A stretch of 64,000 nt of DNA from Ancylomarina longa. Lineage in GTDB: Bacteria; Bacteroidota; Bacteroidia; Bacteroidales; Marinifilaceae. Shown here in pieces: positions 1 to 10,100 of the stretch (positions are counted from its first letter, which is position 1; the number at the start of each line of letters is the position of its first letter). Location: assembly GCF_003996985.1 (NCBI RefSeq), contig NZ_RJJX01000002.1, forward strand, positions 186,001 through 250,000, given 5' to 3'. Made by a program: the position numbers and the translations under genes. The notes beneath the pieces were generated by a model, which was given only the letters and a program-made list of their open reading frames with translations, did not search any database and had not been told where the DNA came from.

Positions 1-775
1 GAAGATCTTTCATCCACCAATGAGCCATTCCACAATGATTAAAAACCATGTCCATGATTAATTTAATACCATGTTTTTGACAAGCCTGAGATAAACGACG
101 ATAATCTTCGTTCGTACCAAAACGAGCATCAATTTTGTAGTAGTCGGAAATTGCATAGGAATGATAAGAGCCTTGAGGTTCATTATCTTCCAAAAGTGGA
201 GTATTCCATAAGGCCGTAATCCCCAGATCTTCCAAATAATCTAAATGTTTAATAATTCCCTGTATATCCCCACCATGACGGCCATCTGGATTATTTCGGT
301 CGACTTTTTCGCTAAGATTTTCAACAGAATTATTATCGAGATCTCCATTTGCAAAACGATCTGGCATAATCAAATAGATTACATCCGAGTTATCGAATCC
401 TTTTCGCTCAGCTGATTCCTTTCTTCTCTGCTTCAATTCATATGGATAATGAATTTCCTTACCACTAGCATCGCGAAAGACAATATTAAACTTACCAGCT
501 TTCGCAGTACTTGAAACTTGCAGGTTCAAGAATAAATAATTGTCATTATCTACCTTAGTCACTCCCATTAACTGCACTCCAGGATACGAAATCTCTACCT
601 TTAAATTACCTATATGCTCGCCATGTACCATTAATTGCAGATTGGGATTATTCATTCCCACCCACCAGAACATAGGTTCCAGATGATCAATTTTTGACGC
701 TGCCGAAAAAGCAGTAGAGCTAATTAAGGAAAGTAATAAACAAGGAATCAAAGATAATTTTAGCAAGTTCATCAT
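1..775 (-). CDS. SusA-like cyclomaltodextrinase/neopullulanase (GH13), N-terminal part
   Basis: This is the N-terminal ~258 residues of a GH13 enzyme; the C-terminus lies beyond base 1. Two adjacent ATGs (775 and 772) start a signal peptide (MNLLKLSLIPCLLLSLISS), so the protein is exported, probably to the periplasm. Residues ~28-115 look like the cyclomaltodextrinase N-terminal beta-sandwich (FWWVGM, then GVTKVDNDNYLFL). The GH13 barrel begins at VIYLIMPDRFANGD, followed by GRHGGDIQGI and region I DMVFNHCG. The expected job is hydrolysis of imported maltodextrins or cyclodextrins to maltose and glucose. It lies 74 bp downstream of the GH65 gene on the same strand and is probably the last gene of the operon. 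The catalytic residues are not in the window, so family membership is firm but exact specificity is not. Confidence 0.88.
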   Translation of the reverse strand, partial: MMNLLKLSLIPCLLLSLISSTAFSAASKIDHLEPMFWWVGMNNPNLQLMVHGEHIGNLKVEISYPGVQLMGVTKVDNDNYLFLNLQVSSTAKAGKFNIVFRDASGKEIHYPYELKQRRKESAERKGFDNSDVIYLIMPDRFANGDLDNNSVENLSEKVDRNNPDGRHGGDIQGIIKHLDYLEDLGITALWNTPLLEDNEPQGSYHSYAISDYYKIDARFGTNEDYRRLSQACQKHGIKLIMDMVFNHCGMAHWWMKDL

Positions 776-849
776 ATTTGGAATCTTAGGTAGTACAAAA
801 ATTCAGGATAAAGGAAAGGACCTCTACCCTGAATTAATATGCTTTACAA

Positions 850-3162
850 TCAGGCATTTTCAATTACCAAACTGCTTGATTTTTCGATTTTGTATTCATC
901 ATCCTGCAAAAAGAGGGTAATATTCTCCCCTTCTTCGTTGATAACGCCTACACCTTCTTCAGATACCCTTACATTGAGTAAATTTCCTCTGAATCGAACT
1001 TTAAAAGAATAAGACTTCCATTCTTTCGGAATCAATGGATTAAGGCTCAATTTACCATTCACCACACGCATGCCTCCAAATCCTTCAACAATAGACATCC
1101 ATGTTCCGGCCATACTTGTAATATGCAAGCCTTCGTGAACTTCCTTATTATAATCATCCAAATCCAATCGGGATGTTCTCAAGTACAAATTGTATGCTCT
1201 TTCTATATCGCCAATTTTAGACGCAAGAATGGAGTGAATACAGGGAGACAAAGAGGATTCGTGCAAGGTTCTTGGTTCGTAGAAGTCGTAGTTCTTTTGA
1301 ATTGTTTCCAAATCAAACTTATCTTCGAACAAATACACTCCCTGCAAAACATCTGCTTGTTTGATAAAGCAGGAACGAAGAATTCTATCCCAGGACCAAT
1401 GCTGATTGATTGGTCTGATTTTAGGATCCAAATCGACTGCTAAAATCTGTTCCTTATCCATATAACCCTCTTGTTGCAAGAAAACTCCTGTTTCCTCATC
1501 AATCGGGTAATACATATTTTCAATAATATCGTTCCATTTTGCTGTTTCCTGATTAAAATCGAAATTCAAATCAGACATAATTTCGTTGAAACGATTCGTA
1601 TTTGATTCTTTGACAAAGGCCATTGCTTCTTGTGTATATTTCATACACCAAGTAGCTAAGGTACTTGTATACCAGTTATTATTAACGTTATTTTCGTACT
1701 CGTTAGGACCAGTAACACCAAGCATTACATACTTCTTCTTGGCTTGAGAATAAGTCACTCTTTGGCTCCAAAAACGAGTAATACCGATCAAAACATCCAA
1801 ACCATATTCTTCCAGATATTTTTGATCTCCGGTATGACGAACGTAATTGTAAATAGCAAAAGCAATAGCTCCATTTCTATGGATTTCCTCGAATGTTATC
1901 TCCCACTCATTGTGACATTCTTCACCATTCATAGTCACCATAGGATAAAGAGCAGCCCCATCTGTAAATCCTAGTTTTGCCGCATTTTCAATAGCTCTTT
2001 GCAAATGCTTATGGCGATAAATCAATAAATTACGAGTCACTTCTGGTTTTGAAGTACTCAAATAGAAAGGAACGCAATAAGCTTCGGTATCCCAATAGGT
2101 ACTACCACCATATTTTTCGCCGGTAAATCCTTTTGGTCCGATATTTAAACGTTCATCTTCGCCGGTATAAGTTTGATTTAGTTGAAAGATATTAAAACGA
2201 ATGGCTTGCTGAGCAGCAACATCACCTTCAATAACAATATCGCTATGCGACCATTTATCAGCCCATCTAGCAACATGCTCTTCCAACAATTTTCCATATC
2301 CTTTTTCATATGCCGATGCCACTACCTTATGTGCGTCATTCAGGATCTCAGATTTTGAATGATTCAAGGAACTTAAAACCCCTGCATATTTATAGATGGC
2401 TAATTCTTCATCTTGTTCCACCTCAAATTCAACAGTATTTGAAACATATTTTGCATCTTCAGTCAGAGCCGGATTCATTTCCAATTTCTGACCATCCTTG
2501 TACACATCATATTTCATTCCCATGCAAACATGGAAATCAAGTTTCTTTGTTTTAGCAGTGATATATGCTTCTCCACTCAAGGATTTTGACACTAAAATAT
2601 CCCAAAATTTCTCGTCATAGTTCGAATCCGAATTCATCACATCCGCATCGATGTATGGAATAAATTTGATTTTACCATCAAAATTTAAAGGCGTTACTGA
2701 ATAACGAATCATACCAACCTCCGTATCCACGATACTTAGGAATCTTTTGGTTTCCACCTTCAGTTTATTCCCATTGGACATACTAGCTATGAAGGTTCTT
2801 TCCAGTACGCCTTCCTTCATGTTTAGCGTGCGAACAAAATCGCTGGTTTCACATTTTGCCAAATCCAGCATTTCGCCATTAATCTTTACATCAATGCCAA
2901 TCCAGGTTGGGGCGTTTAATACTTTTGCAAAATATTCGGGATATCCATTCTTCCACCATCCAACTCTGGTTTTATCCGGATAATAAACACCGGCAACATA
3001 AGTTCCTTGTAGTGTTTTTCCTGAGTAATGTTCTTCAAACATAGCTCTTTGCCCCATGTTCCCATTACCCAGACTAAATATACTTTCAGACGAACGATGA
3101 TTCTCAGGATTAAAACCTTCCTCAATTACACACCACTCATCATGTTTTAAATACTCGTTCAT
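850..3162 (-). CDS. GH65 glycoside phosphorylase, probably maltose phosphorylase
   Basis: A 770-residue cytoplasmic GH65 protein, the normal family length. The N-terminal beta-sandwich spans about residues 1-270, the alpha-helical barrel about 300-690, and a small C-terminal beta domain follows. The motif GVTGPNEYENN places the general acid at Glu488, matching Glu487 known in Lactobacillus maltose phosphorylase. The family converts maltose plus phosphate to beta-glucose-1-phosphate and glucose. The next gene upstream encodes beta-phosphoglucomutase, which uses exactly that product, and a sugar permease gene precedes it, so the substrate is most likely maltose. Trehalose or kojibiose phosphorylase cannot be excluded from sequence alone, but the starch locus argues for maltose. 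There is no signal peptide, in keeping with an intracellular reaction. Confidence 0.93.
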   Translation of the reverse strand: MNEYLKHDEWCVIEEGFNPENHRSSESIFSLGNGNMGQRAMFEEHYSGKTLQGTYVAGVYYPDKTRVGWWKNGYPEYFAKVLNAPTWIGIDVKINGEMLDLAKCETSDFVRTLNMKEGVLERTFIASMSNGNKLKVETKRFLSIVDTEVGMIRYSVTPLNFDGKIKFIPYIDADVMNSDSNYDEKFWDILVSKSLSGEAYITAKTKKLDFHVCMGMKYDVYKDGQKLEMNPALTEDAKYVSNTVEFEVEQDEELAIYKYAGVLSSLNHSKSEILNDAHKVVASAYEKGYGKLLEEHVARWADKWSHSDIVIEGDVAAQQAIRFNIFQLNQTYTGEDERLNIGPKGFTGEKYGGSTYWDTEAYCVPFYLSTSKPEVTRNLLIYRHKHLQRAIENAAKLGFTDGAALYPMVTMNGEECHNEWEITFEEIHRNGAIAFAIYNYVRHTGDQKYLEEYGLDVLIGITRFWSQRVTYSQAKKKYVMLGVTGPNEYENNVNNNWYTSTLATWCMKYTQEAMAFVKESNTNRFNEIMSDLNFDFNQETAKWNDIIENMYYPIDEETGVFLQQEGYMDKEQILAVDLDPKIRPINQHWSWDRILRSCFIKQADVLQGVYLFEDKFDLETIQKNYDFYEPRTLHESSLSPCIHSILASKIGDIERAYNLYLRTSRLDLDDYNKEVHEGLHITSMAGTWMSIVEGFGGMRVVNGKLSLNPLIPKEWKSYSFKVRFRGNLLNVRVSEEGVGVINEEGENITLFLQDDEYKIEKSSSLVIENA

Positions 3163-3197
3163 GTTTGGTTTTCTTTAAATAATAATCCTATACTGAT

Positions 3198-3845
3198 TTA
3201 AAAATCCAGCTGAGCCATCGTAAGCCCAACAAATCCGGGTACTACTAAATTTGCCTTTCCCAATACCTCAGGAGAACCAATTCCCACACATCTCATTTTA
3301 CCATTAAGCGCAGCTTCCACACCAGCTTCGGCATCTTCAAAAACAATGCATTCAGCAGGTGAAAAACCAAGTAATTCAGCGCCTTTTAAAAACACTTCAG
3401 GATCTGGTTTGGCTTTGCTAACGTGAGTTCCATCAACTATCGCATCAAAATAATCCGTTAATTGAAGTTGCTTTAAAATAGTCATAGCATTCTTACTTGC
3501 TGAACCCAATGCTATCTTAATCCCTTCAGATTTTAAGACCTTAAAAAAATCTTTCACTCCGGGGAGAATCTCATCAGGAGTCATTTTTAAGATATATTCC
3601 AAATAGTTCTTATTTTTCTTTTCAGCAAGTTGGAGCTTTGTCTTTTCATCTAGCTCCACATTTCCTATTTCGAGAAGAATATCCAAAGATGTCATTCTGC
3701 TGACACCCTTTAATCTTTCATTGTCTTCCTTGGTGAAATCGAATCCCAATTCATTTGCCAAGCTTCTCCAGGCGATATAATGATACTTCGCAGTATCTAC
3801 AACCACTCCGTCTAAATCGAAAATACACGCACTAATCTTTTCCAT
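3198..3845 (-). CDS. pgmB: beta-phosphoglucomutase (HAD superfamily)
   Basis: A 215-residue HAD hydrolase-fold protein of typical PgmB length. HAD motif I is FDLDGVVVDT, with nucleophile Asp10 and acid/base Asp12. A cap domain follows (residues ~15-90, with RLKGVSRMTSLDILLE), then motif II (LGSASKNA), a KPDPEVFL motif III and motif IV (FEDAEAGVEAA). It isomerises beta-glucose-1-phosphate to glucose-6-phosphate, feeding the product of the GH65 phosphorylase into glycolysis. It lies between the GH65 gene and the permease gene with spacers of 35 and 12 bp, so the genes are almost certainly co-transcribed. The RLKGVSR cap motif is specific for PgmB rather than a general sugar phosphatase. Confidence 0.94.
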   Translation of the reverse strand: MEKISACIFDLDGVVVDTAKYHYIAWRSLANELGFDFTKEDNERLKGVSRMTSLDILLEIGNVELDEKTKLQLAEKKNKNYLEYILKMTPDEILPGVKDFFKVLKSEGIKIALGSASKNAMTILKQLQLTDYFDAIVDGTHVSKAKPDPEVFLKGAELLGFSPAECIVFEDAEAGVEAALNGKMRCVGIGSPEVLGKANLVVPGFVGLTMAQLDF

Positions 3846-3857
3846 TAGTTCTATTTT

Positions 3858-5216
3858 TTAATCTTGTTTTTCAGTTTCTGATTTTACAAATGCTACAGAG
3901 AACGAGCCCAAAATCATAACAATACCAGCCATTACCAATATATATATTCCTTGTCCTCCAAAAAAGGTTCTTAAGATGGGACCACCAAACAAACCACTTA
4001 ATATTTGGGGAACCACAACAGTTAAATTGAACAATCCCATATAGATACCCATACGTTTTGCCGGAAGAGATCCGGAAAGGATGGCATATGGCAATGCCAA
4101 TATTCCTGCCCATGCGATACCTATCCCAACCATGGAAACAAGCAACATGTACTGACTGTGAAAAAAGTAAGTTGATATAAATCCAAGTCCGCCAAGAAGC
4201 AAGGAACCAGCATACACCGTCTTCCTGCTTGTCATTTGAATAATTTTTGGCATGGCAACAGAAAATAATGCTGCCACCAAGCTATACATAGCAAAACATA
4301 TACCGACCCAATTTCCAGCCTCATCAAAAGCACGGCGTATATTCATGTTGGTTTCCGTTTCCGCATTAAAGCCTATCGGAACACCAAAATAATGTTGAGA
4401 AATTGCTGTAGTGGAATATACCCACAATAAAAAAAGCGGGAACCAGGAAAACAACTGAACAATGGAAAGCTGTTTCATTGTTTTAGGCATATTCAGTAGG
4501 AGCTTCCAAAAACTCTCCTTTTGTGCTTTATCCTCTTCCGTAATATTATTGTATGCTTCAAATTCCTCAGGGGGATATTCTTTTGTTTTAAATACAGTCA
4601 CTAACACACTTATCAAAAGTAGCGAACCTCCAATATAGAAAGACCATATCACGGATGGAGCAACTTTTCCGGCATCAGCTTCATTGGCAATTCCTGCTGC
4701 AGTCAGAATAAAAGGTAATGCAGAACCAATAACAGCACCTACATTTATTAAAAAACTTTGAATGGAGTAACCAATATTGCGTTGGTCTTCTGGTGTCATA
4801 TCCGCAACCAATGCCCTAAAAGGCTGAAAGGTTACATTAAACGATCCATCCATTAAGGCAAGCATAACCACACCAAAAGCTAAAGCTCCTGCTCCACCTG
4901 CTTTAACAATAAAAGGGGCATTGGGCATAAAAAACATGGCCAACATAGATATTATTGCTCCAAATAAAATATAAGGAGAACGACGTCCCAATTTAGTCCA
5001 TGTTTTGTCACTTGCGGCACCAACAACAGGTTGAATCATAAGTCCCATGATAGGTGCAACTAGCCAAAAGAATGACAAAGAGTGAGGATCAGCACCCAAA
5101 CTGGTTAATATTCTACTGGCGTTAGCATTCTGCAAGGCAAAGCCAAATTGAACACCTAAAAAACCGAAACTTAAGTTCCAAATTTGCCAAAAATTTAAAC
5201 GAGGTTGTTTCTTCAT
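3858..5216 (-). CDS. sugar permease, GPH/SLC45-like MFS transporter
   Basis: A 452-residue integral inner-membrane protein with about 12 hydrophobic helices. The loop after helix 2 carries SDKTWTKLGRRSPY, the D-x-x-GRR-x-P signature of SLC45/sucrose-type and GPH symporters. The short amphipathic N-terminus (MKKQPRLNFWQIWNLSFGFLGVQ) is typical of this group in Bacteroidota alpha-glucan loci. It probably imports maltose or short maltodextrins from periplasm to cytoplasm with a proton or sodium ion. It is the first gene of the operon that continues with pgmB, GH65 and the SusA-like enzyme. The 545-bp region upstream contains two strong palindromes that may be operators for the neighbouring LacI regulator. 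Substrate is inferred from context. Confidence 0.88.
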   Translation of the reverse strand: MKKQPRLNFWQIWNLSFGFLGVQFGFALQNANASRILTSLGADPHSLSFFWLVAPIMGLMIQPVVGAASDKTWTKLGRRSPYILFGAIISMLAMFFMPNAPFIVKAGGAGALAFGVVMLALMDGSFNVTFQPFRALVADMTPEDQRNIGYSIQSFLINVGAVIGSALPFILTAAGIANEADAGKVAPSVIWSFYIGGSLLLISVLVTVFKTKEYPPEEFEAYNNITEEDKAQKESFWKLLLNMPKTMKQLSIVQLFSWFPLFLLWVYSTTAISQHYFGVPIGFNAETETNMNIRRAFDEAGNWVGICFAMYSLVAALFSVAMPKIIQMTSRKTVYAGSLLLGGLGFISTYFFHSQYMLLVSMVGIGIAWAGILALPYAILSGSLPAKRMGIYMGLFNLTVVVPQILSGLFGGPILRTFFGGQGIYILVMAGIVMILGSFSVAFVKSETEKQD

Positions 5217-5308
5217 TTAATGGTCTTTTTTTAACCTTCTATCTTTTATACAGAGGTTTAATTACATTTTTTCAAAAAATACTATTCAAACCATAAGCAA
5301 GTATAATC

Positions 5309-5318
5309 GTTTCGAAAC
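5309..5318. promoter_or_regulatory. small palindrome GTTTCGAAAC near the permease promoter
   Basis: A perfect 10-bp palindrome with a central CG, 91 bp upstream of the permease ATG. LacI-type regulators usually bind palindromes centred on CG, so this is a possible site, but a 10-mer of this composition can occur by chance. Confidence 0.3.
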
Positions 5319-5646
5319 TTAAATCTCTAAAACAACGATACAACAACTATGATTGTGTTACTAAAAAAAATAGATATCAATTAGGAAATGGTGATCTTCA
5401 ATGAATACGACAAATACGAATTCATTTCAAAACGGGCTAACAGACTATATCGTATTAATAAAAACACAACATACAGACCACATATATTTCCATCATTTTA
5501 TCAGGAAATAAGATCACATTTATAAGGGGAACAATAAAAAAAGTCGGAATTGAGGCTTCCCTCAATGCTCAAAAGTAGATAAAAAAATATAAGATGTCAA
5601 AATTCCTTTCTTACCTATTAGTCCGAAAACACTTGAATTAAAGCCC

Positions 5647-5670
5647 TGCAATACGTTTCAAACGATTGCA
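5647..5670. promoter_or_regulatory. candidate LacI-family operator (inverted repeat)
   Basis: The left arm TGCAATACGTTT and right arm CAAACGATTGCA form an inverted repeat with an 11-bp stem and one unpaired base. The core AAACG/CGTTT is shared with CAAACGTTTG at 6961-6970 in front of susC. It sits between the lacI gene and the permease operon, where a maltose-responsive LacI protein would act. The assignment is inferred from motif sharing and position. Confidence 0.5.
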
Positions 5671-5707
5671 GTGTAAAGCAAAAAAAATGTATTTTTTTGC
5701 TTTACAC
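5671..5707. promoter_or_regulatory. 37-bp perfect palindrome with A/T-rich stem
   Basis: GTGTAAAGCAAAAAAA is followed by the loop ATGTA and the exact reverse complement, a 16-bp stem. It directly abuts the operator-like repeat at 5647-5670. As DNA it could be a regulator site or cruciform; as RNA from the minus strand it lies just beyond the lacI terminator. Its role is unknown. Confidence 0.55.
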
Positions 5708-5718
5708 ACCGTAAACAC

Positions 5719-5753
5719 AAAAAGAAAGGCTGCAAATTGCAGCCTTTCTTTTT
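5719..5753 (-). terminator. intrinsic terminator of the LacI-type regulator gene
   Basis: The stem AAAAAGAAAGGCTGCA pairs with its reverse complement around a 3-nt loop, and on the minus strand a U-rich tract follows. It begins 8 bp beyond the stop codon of the regulator gene. Confidence 0.85.
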
Positions 5754-5761
5754 AAATATCA

Positions 5762-6781
5762 TTACTTTTCCCGAGTTGATCCCCGGACAATTAGATTTGT
5801 CTTCACCACTCTGGTAACAGGTTCATAATCCATTTCTCCGTCTTTTATTCGATCTACCAATAACTCGGTTGCTTTTAAGCCAACTTCAAATCCGTGTTGC
5901 TCCAGCGTAGTTAAATTAGGATCCGTAACCCGGGAAACCAACCCATCCGTAAATCCCACTATTGAAATATCCTCTGGAACTCTAAATCCAACCTTCTTTA
6001 CTGCCAAAAGAGCACCAGCAGCGGTTAGTTCATTCACTGCAAATATAGCATCAGGAGGGCTCGATAATTTTAATAACTCAGGAGTTTTCAACATAGCCTC
6101 CTCATAGTTATCGCATTTTATAATTAAATCTTCATCAATCGCAATTTTGTGCTTTATCAAAGCTTGTCGATATCCTTTTTGTCTATTCTGGCCTAAAAGC
6201 ATATGTTGCGGAGCTGATAAGTGAGCGATTCGCTTACATCCAATATTAATAAGATGATCCACTGCTGCAAAAGCTCCGGCAAAATCATCCACAATTACAT
6301 TATCCGAAGATAGTTCATTACATATTCGATCGAAAAAAACAATAGGAATACCATTGTCCCGCAGCTCTTTAAAATGACTAAAATCTTTTGTTTCCTTCGA
6401 CATCGAAACCAATACACCATCCACTCTACTGGAAAGCAATGCCTGCACATTTGCAATTTCCCGTTCATAGGATTCGTTGGACTGGAACATCATTACATTA
6501 TATCCTGCCTTATAAGCGATTTCTTCAATTCCACTTATGACAGAAGAGAAAAAATGATGCACAATCTCGGGAATAATAACACCAATGATATTGCTTTTAC
6601 TATGTCGCAGACTCAAAGCAACTGCATTAGGCCTATAATTCCATTTCTTAGCAAGTTCATTTACTGCTACTTTTGTTTTGGAGCTAATATCTGGGTGATC
6701 TTTTAATGCTCTGGATACTGTTGATGCCGAAATACCTAATTCCTTAGCAATATCTTTAATGGTTACCTGCCCACTTCTCAT
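5762..6781 (-). CDS. LacI/GalR-family transcriptional regulator
   Basis: A 339-residue protein with a classic N-terminal LacI helix-turn-helix (residues ~6-60: VTIKDIAKELGISASTVSRA, then a hinge helix with NAVALSLR). A periplasmic-binding-protein-like effector domain follows (IIGVIIPEIVHHFFSSVISG; VDGVLVSMS; IVGFTDG). It is transcribed away from susC and sits between the permease operon and the susCDE-amylase operon, which makes it the probable local regulator. The effector is likely maltose or a related sugar, by inference. Candidate operators lie at 5647-5670 and 6961-6970. This differs from the classical Bacteroides sus locus, which uses the membrane-bound SusR. Confidence 0.93.
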   Translation of the reverse strand: MRSGQVTIKDIAKELGISASTVSRALKDHPDISSKTKVAVNELAKKWNYRPNAVALSLRHSKSNIIGVIIPEIVHHFFSSVISGIEEIAYKAGYNVMMFQSNESYEREIANVQALLSSRVDGVLVSMSKETKDFSHFKELRDNGIPIVFFDRICNELSSDNVIVDDFAGAFAAVDHLINIGCKRIAHLSAPQHMLLGQNRQKGYRQALIKHKIAIDEDLIIKCDNYEEAMLKTPELLKLSSPPDAIFAVNELTAAGALLAVKKVGFRVPEDISIVGFTDGLVSRVTDPNLTTLEQHGFEVGLKATELLVDRIKDGEMDYEPVTRVVKTNLIVRGSTREK

Positions 6782-7199
6782 ATAAAATTCTTAAATTAAC
6801 AAACAGCAATAATGGTTTTGTTATCAAGTAGATACACCAAACACACGCGAGAACAATGACTATCGCTACAAGCATGGTAAATATAGGAATAATTAAACAA
6901 ACAAATTCTTGTAAACAGGATTTAATTCTCTCATATCGATTTATTCACATATATTAATTTCAAACGTTTGCGGTGACGATTGCAATGATTTATCTTCACT
7001 TAATTATCAATCACTTAGAGGAAGCTAAATTCAATAATTATCTTTGATTTGAATAAAAATTAAGGCTAACTAAAAGTTAAGATGATATTAAGAGTAGTAC
7101 TATAAGGAGAACCAAAGTCGGAAAATGAGTTCACATCTATTACTCAAAATAGTAAGCTTAACTGTAACTAATTTCTAATTTATCTTAAATTTCTATTTT
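6782..7199. promoter_or_regulatory. divergent promoter region between lacI-type gene and susC
   Basis: A 418-bp non-coding spacer between two divergent genes. It contains CAAACGTTTG at 6961-6970 followed by CGATTGCAATG at 6977-6987, the same AAACG/CGATTGCA elements seen at 5647-5670. Promoters for both directions must lie here; I could not fix their boxes with confidence. Confidence 0.6.
6957..6987. promoter_or_regulatory. candidate LacI-family operator upstream of susC
   Basis: A perfect 10-bp palindrome with central CG (CAAACGTTTG, 6961-6970), followed 6 bp later by CGATTGCAATG. Both elements recur in the inverted repeat upstream of the permease operon, so one regulator may control both operons. 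Binding is inferred. Confidence 0.5.
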
Positions 7200-10100
7200 A
7201 TGGAACTTAACATTAGTATGCTAAGAAAACTGCTTCTTATGCTTGTTATGGTATTTTCTTTTACCATGATACATGCACAGGAAAAAGTTGTTACTGGTAC
7301 TGTTACCGATGCAAACGATGGCATGGGTATCCCTGGTGTTTCTGTGGTTGTAAAAGGTACAACAATAGGAACAACTACTAATATTGATGGACATTACACT
7401 TTAAGTGTAGATGCTTCCGCTACTATTATTTACTCGTTTGTAGGTTACAGACCTCAAGAAATAGCAGTCGGAAACCAATCCCAAATCAATGTAATTTTAA
7501 GTATTGAAACCGAAAACCTTTCCGAAGTTGTTGTGATTGGTTATGGTCAGGTAAAAAAATCTGATGCTACCGGCTCTGTAACTGCTGTAGGTGAAGATGA
7601 CTTTAATAAAGGAGCAATTACTTCTCCACAGTCACTTATCGTTGGTAAAACTGCAGGTGTTGTAGTAACTACCAACAGTGGTGAACCAGGAGCAGGTGCT
7701 ACTATTCGAATTCGTGGGGGTTCCTCTTTGAAAGCTACCAATGATCCATTAATTGTTCTCGATGGTTTTCCATTGGATAACTCAGGTTTGGATGGTCTTG
7801 CTAATCCACTTTCCACTATCAATCCAAATGATATTGCTTCGATGACTATCCTTAAGGATGCGTCAGCTACTGCTATTTATGGATCTCGTGCATCAAATGG
7901 TGTAATTATTATCACTACCAAAAAAGGTGTTAAAAAGGGTTTAAATATTAGCTATAACGGAAACGTTTCTGTTGGAGAGGTAAAAAAATATACCGATGTT
8001 TTTAATGGAAATGAATTTAGAACTTTAGTGAAAGATCGTGTTGACAATTACGGATTAACTGACTTTGCACTTACTCGTTTAGGATCTGAGAATACAGATT
8101 GGCAAGATAAGATTTATCGTACTTCTGTATCTACAGACCATAATGTTAGCGTATTCGGGAATGTGATGAATACTCCTTTCCGTGCATCTGTAGGACACAC
8201 CATCGAAAATGGTGTTCTGAAAGATTCAGGTATTGACAGAACTACAATGTCTATTAATGCTACTCCTTCTTTCTTTGATGATCAATTGAAAGTAAATTTC
8301 AATGTTAAGGGAATGTATATAGACAATAATTTCTCTAACACAGATGCAATAGGTTCTGCATTTGAATTCGATCCTACTCAAGCTGTGAGAAATGGAAATA
8401 CCACTTATGGTGGTTATACTGCATGGGTTGATTTAGCAGAAGCTGACCAATTGAATGGAGCTCCTATTAATATTGCAACTCACAATCCACTTGCTCGTCT
8501 TGCTTACAGAGACAATACATCTACTGTAAAGAGAATGATCAGTAATATTCAGTTTGACTACAAAATTCCATATATTCCTAATTTAAGAGCAAACTTAAAC
8601 TTAGGATATGATTATTCTAAGAGTGATGGAGACGATAATACCGACTCAAGAGCATCATGGAGTTATCGCGAACCAGAACAGAATATTAAAAATTACGATC
8701 GTAAAAATCAAAATACCCTTTTGGATTTTTACTTGAACTATACTAAAGAGTTTGGTGAGCACAAAATTGATGCTACTGCCGGTTACGGTTGGCAACATTT
8801 CCAACGCGAAGGTTCTAACTACAATAGAACAATAGAAGAAACCAATGGTACACCTAATATTGAAAAAACCACAGCTTTCAAAAATGAAAACTATTTGGTA
8901 TCCTTTTTTGGTCGTGTCAACTACACCTTCATGGATAGATATTTATTGACTGCTACTTTACGTGATGATGGTTCGTCCAGATTCTCAAAAGATAACCGTT
9001 GGGGTTTATTCCCTGCTGCAGCCTTTGCATGGAAAATCAACGAAGAATCTTTCTTGAAAAATGTAAAGCAAGTTTCTAACTTGAAGATGAGACTTGGTTA
9101 CGGTATTACAGGTCAGCAGGATATTTCGGATAACTATTATCCTTACATCCCTGTTTATCGTCAAAGTGAAGCTGGTGCCTACTATCAATTTGGCAATCAG
9201 TTTTATTCAACTTTGAGACCGAATCCTTATGATGCTGACATTAAATGGGAAGAAACTACTACCTATAATGCTGGTATCGACTTTGGATTCTTCAACGATC
9301 GTATCACTGGATCATTCGATATTTACAAACGTAAAACCAAAGACTTGATTAGTGAGATTCCAATTGCTGCAGGTACTAACTTTTCAAACTTCCTAACAAC
9401 AAATGTTGGTAGTCTTGAGAACAACGGTTACGAAATCACTGTAAACTACCATATAATTTCCAATAGCGATATGAGCTGGGAAATTGGAGCAAACTTAACA
9501 CATAACAAAAATGAAATTACTTCACTTTCAAATATCAAAAGCGAAGATAATAACTCAGGTTATGATTTAGGTGGAATTTCTGGTGGTGTTGGAAATAATG
9601 TAATGTTTAATACTGTTGGACACTCAGCAAACACATTCTACTTATTTAAACAAGTTTATGACCAAAATGGCATGCCTATTGAAGGATTATATAATGACAA
9701 AACTAAATTAGGTGGTAATGTAGCTGGTAATAACGACAACAAATATCTAATGAAAAATCCAACTCCGGATTATTTAATTGGTATTACTTCTAAGTTCTCT
9801 TATAAGAACTGGGATTTCTCATTTGCTGGTCGTCTAAGTTTGGATAATTACGTGTATAATAACAACGATTCAAATCGCGCATTATATCAAAACTTATACA
9901 ACCAATCAGGATATTTGGCTAACCTACCAAAATCTGTACTAAAAACTAATTTTACTACAGCTCAGTACTGGTCAGATTTCTACTTGGAAAATGCATCTTT
10001 CTTTAGAATGGATAACATTACTTTAGGATATAGTTTTGATAAGATTATGGCTCACAAAATTTCTGGTCGTATCTCTGCAACTGTTCAAAATGCATTTGTA

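Larger units (their letters stand above)
5217..5761. other. 545-bp spacer upstream of the permease operon
   Basis: No coding ORF is convincing here. The stretch holds, from right to left, the lacI terminator (5719-5753), a 37-bp perfect palindrome (5671-5707), an operator-like inverted repeat (5647-5670) and a small palindrome GTTTCGAAAC (5309-5318). The long AT-rich stretch nearest the permease start must contain its promoter, but I could not place -33/-7 boxes with confidence. Confidence 0.6.

Noticed and set aside
6795-6890. A third member of the Cys-x-Ile-Cys peptide family upstream of the LacI gene
   Set aside because: A minus-strand stretch contains codons for Cys near TTGTTAA, but the frame does not end there and lacks the Lys-Gly-Leu-x-Glu-Cys motif.
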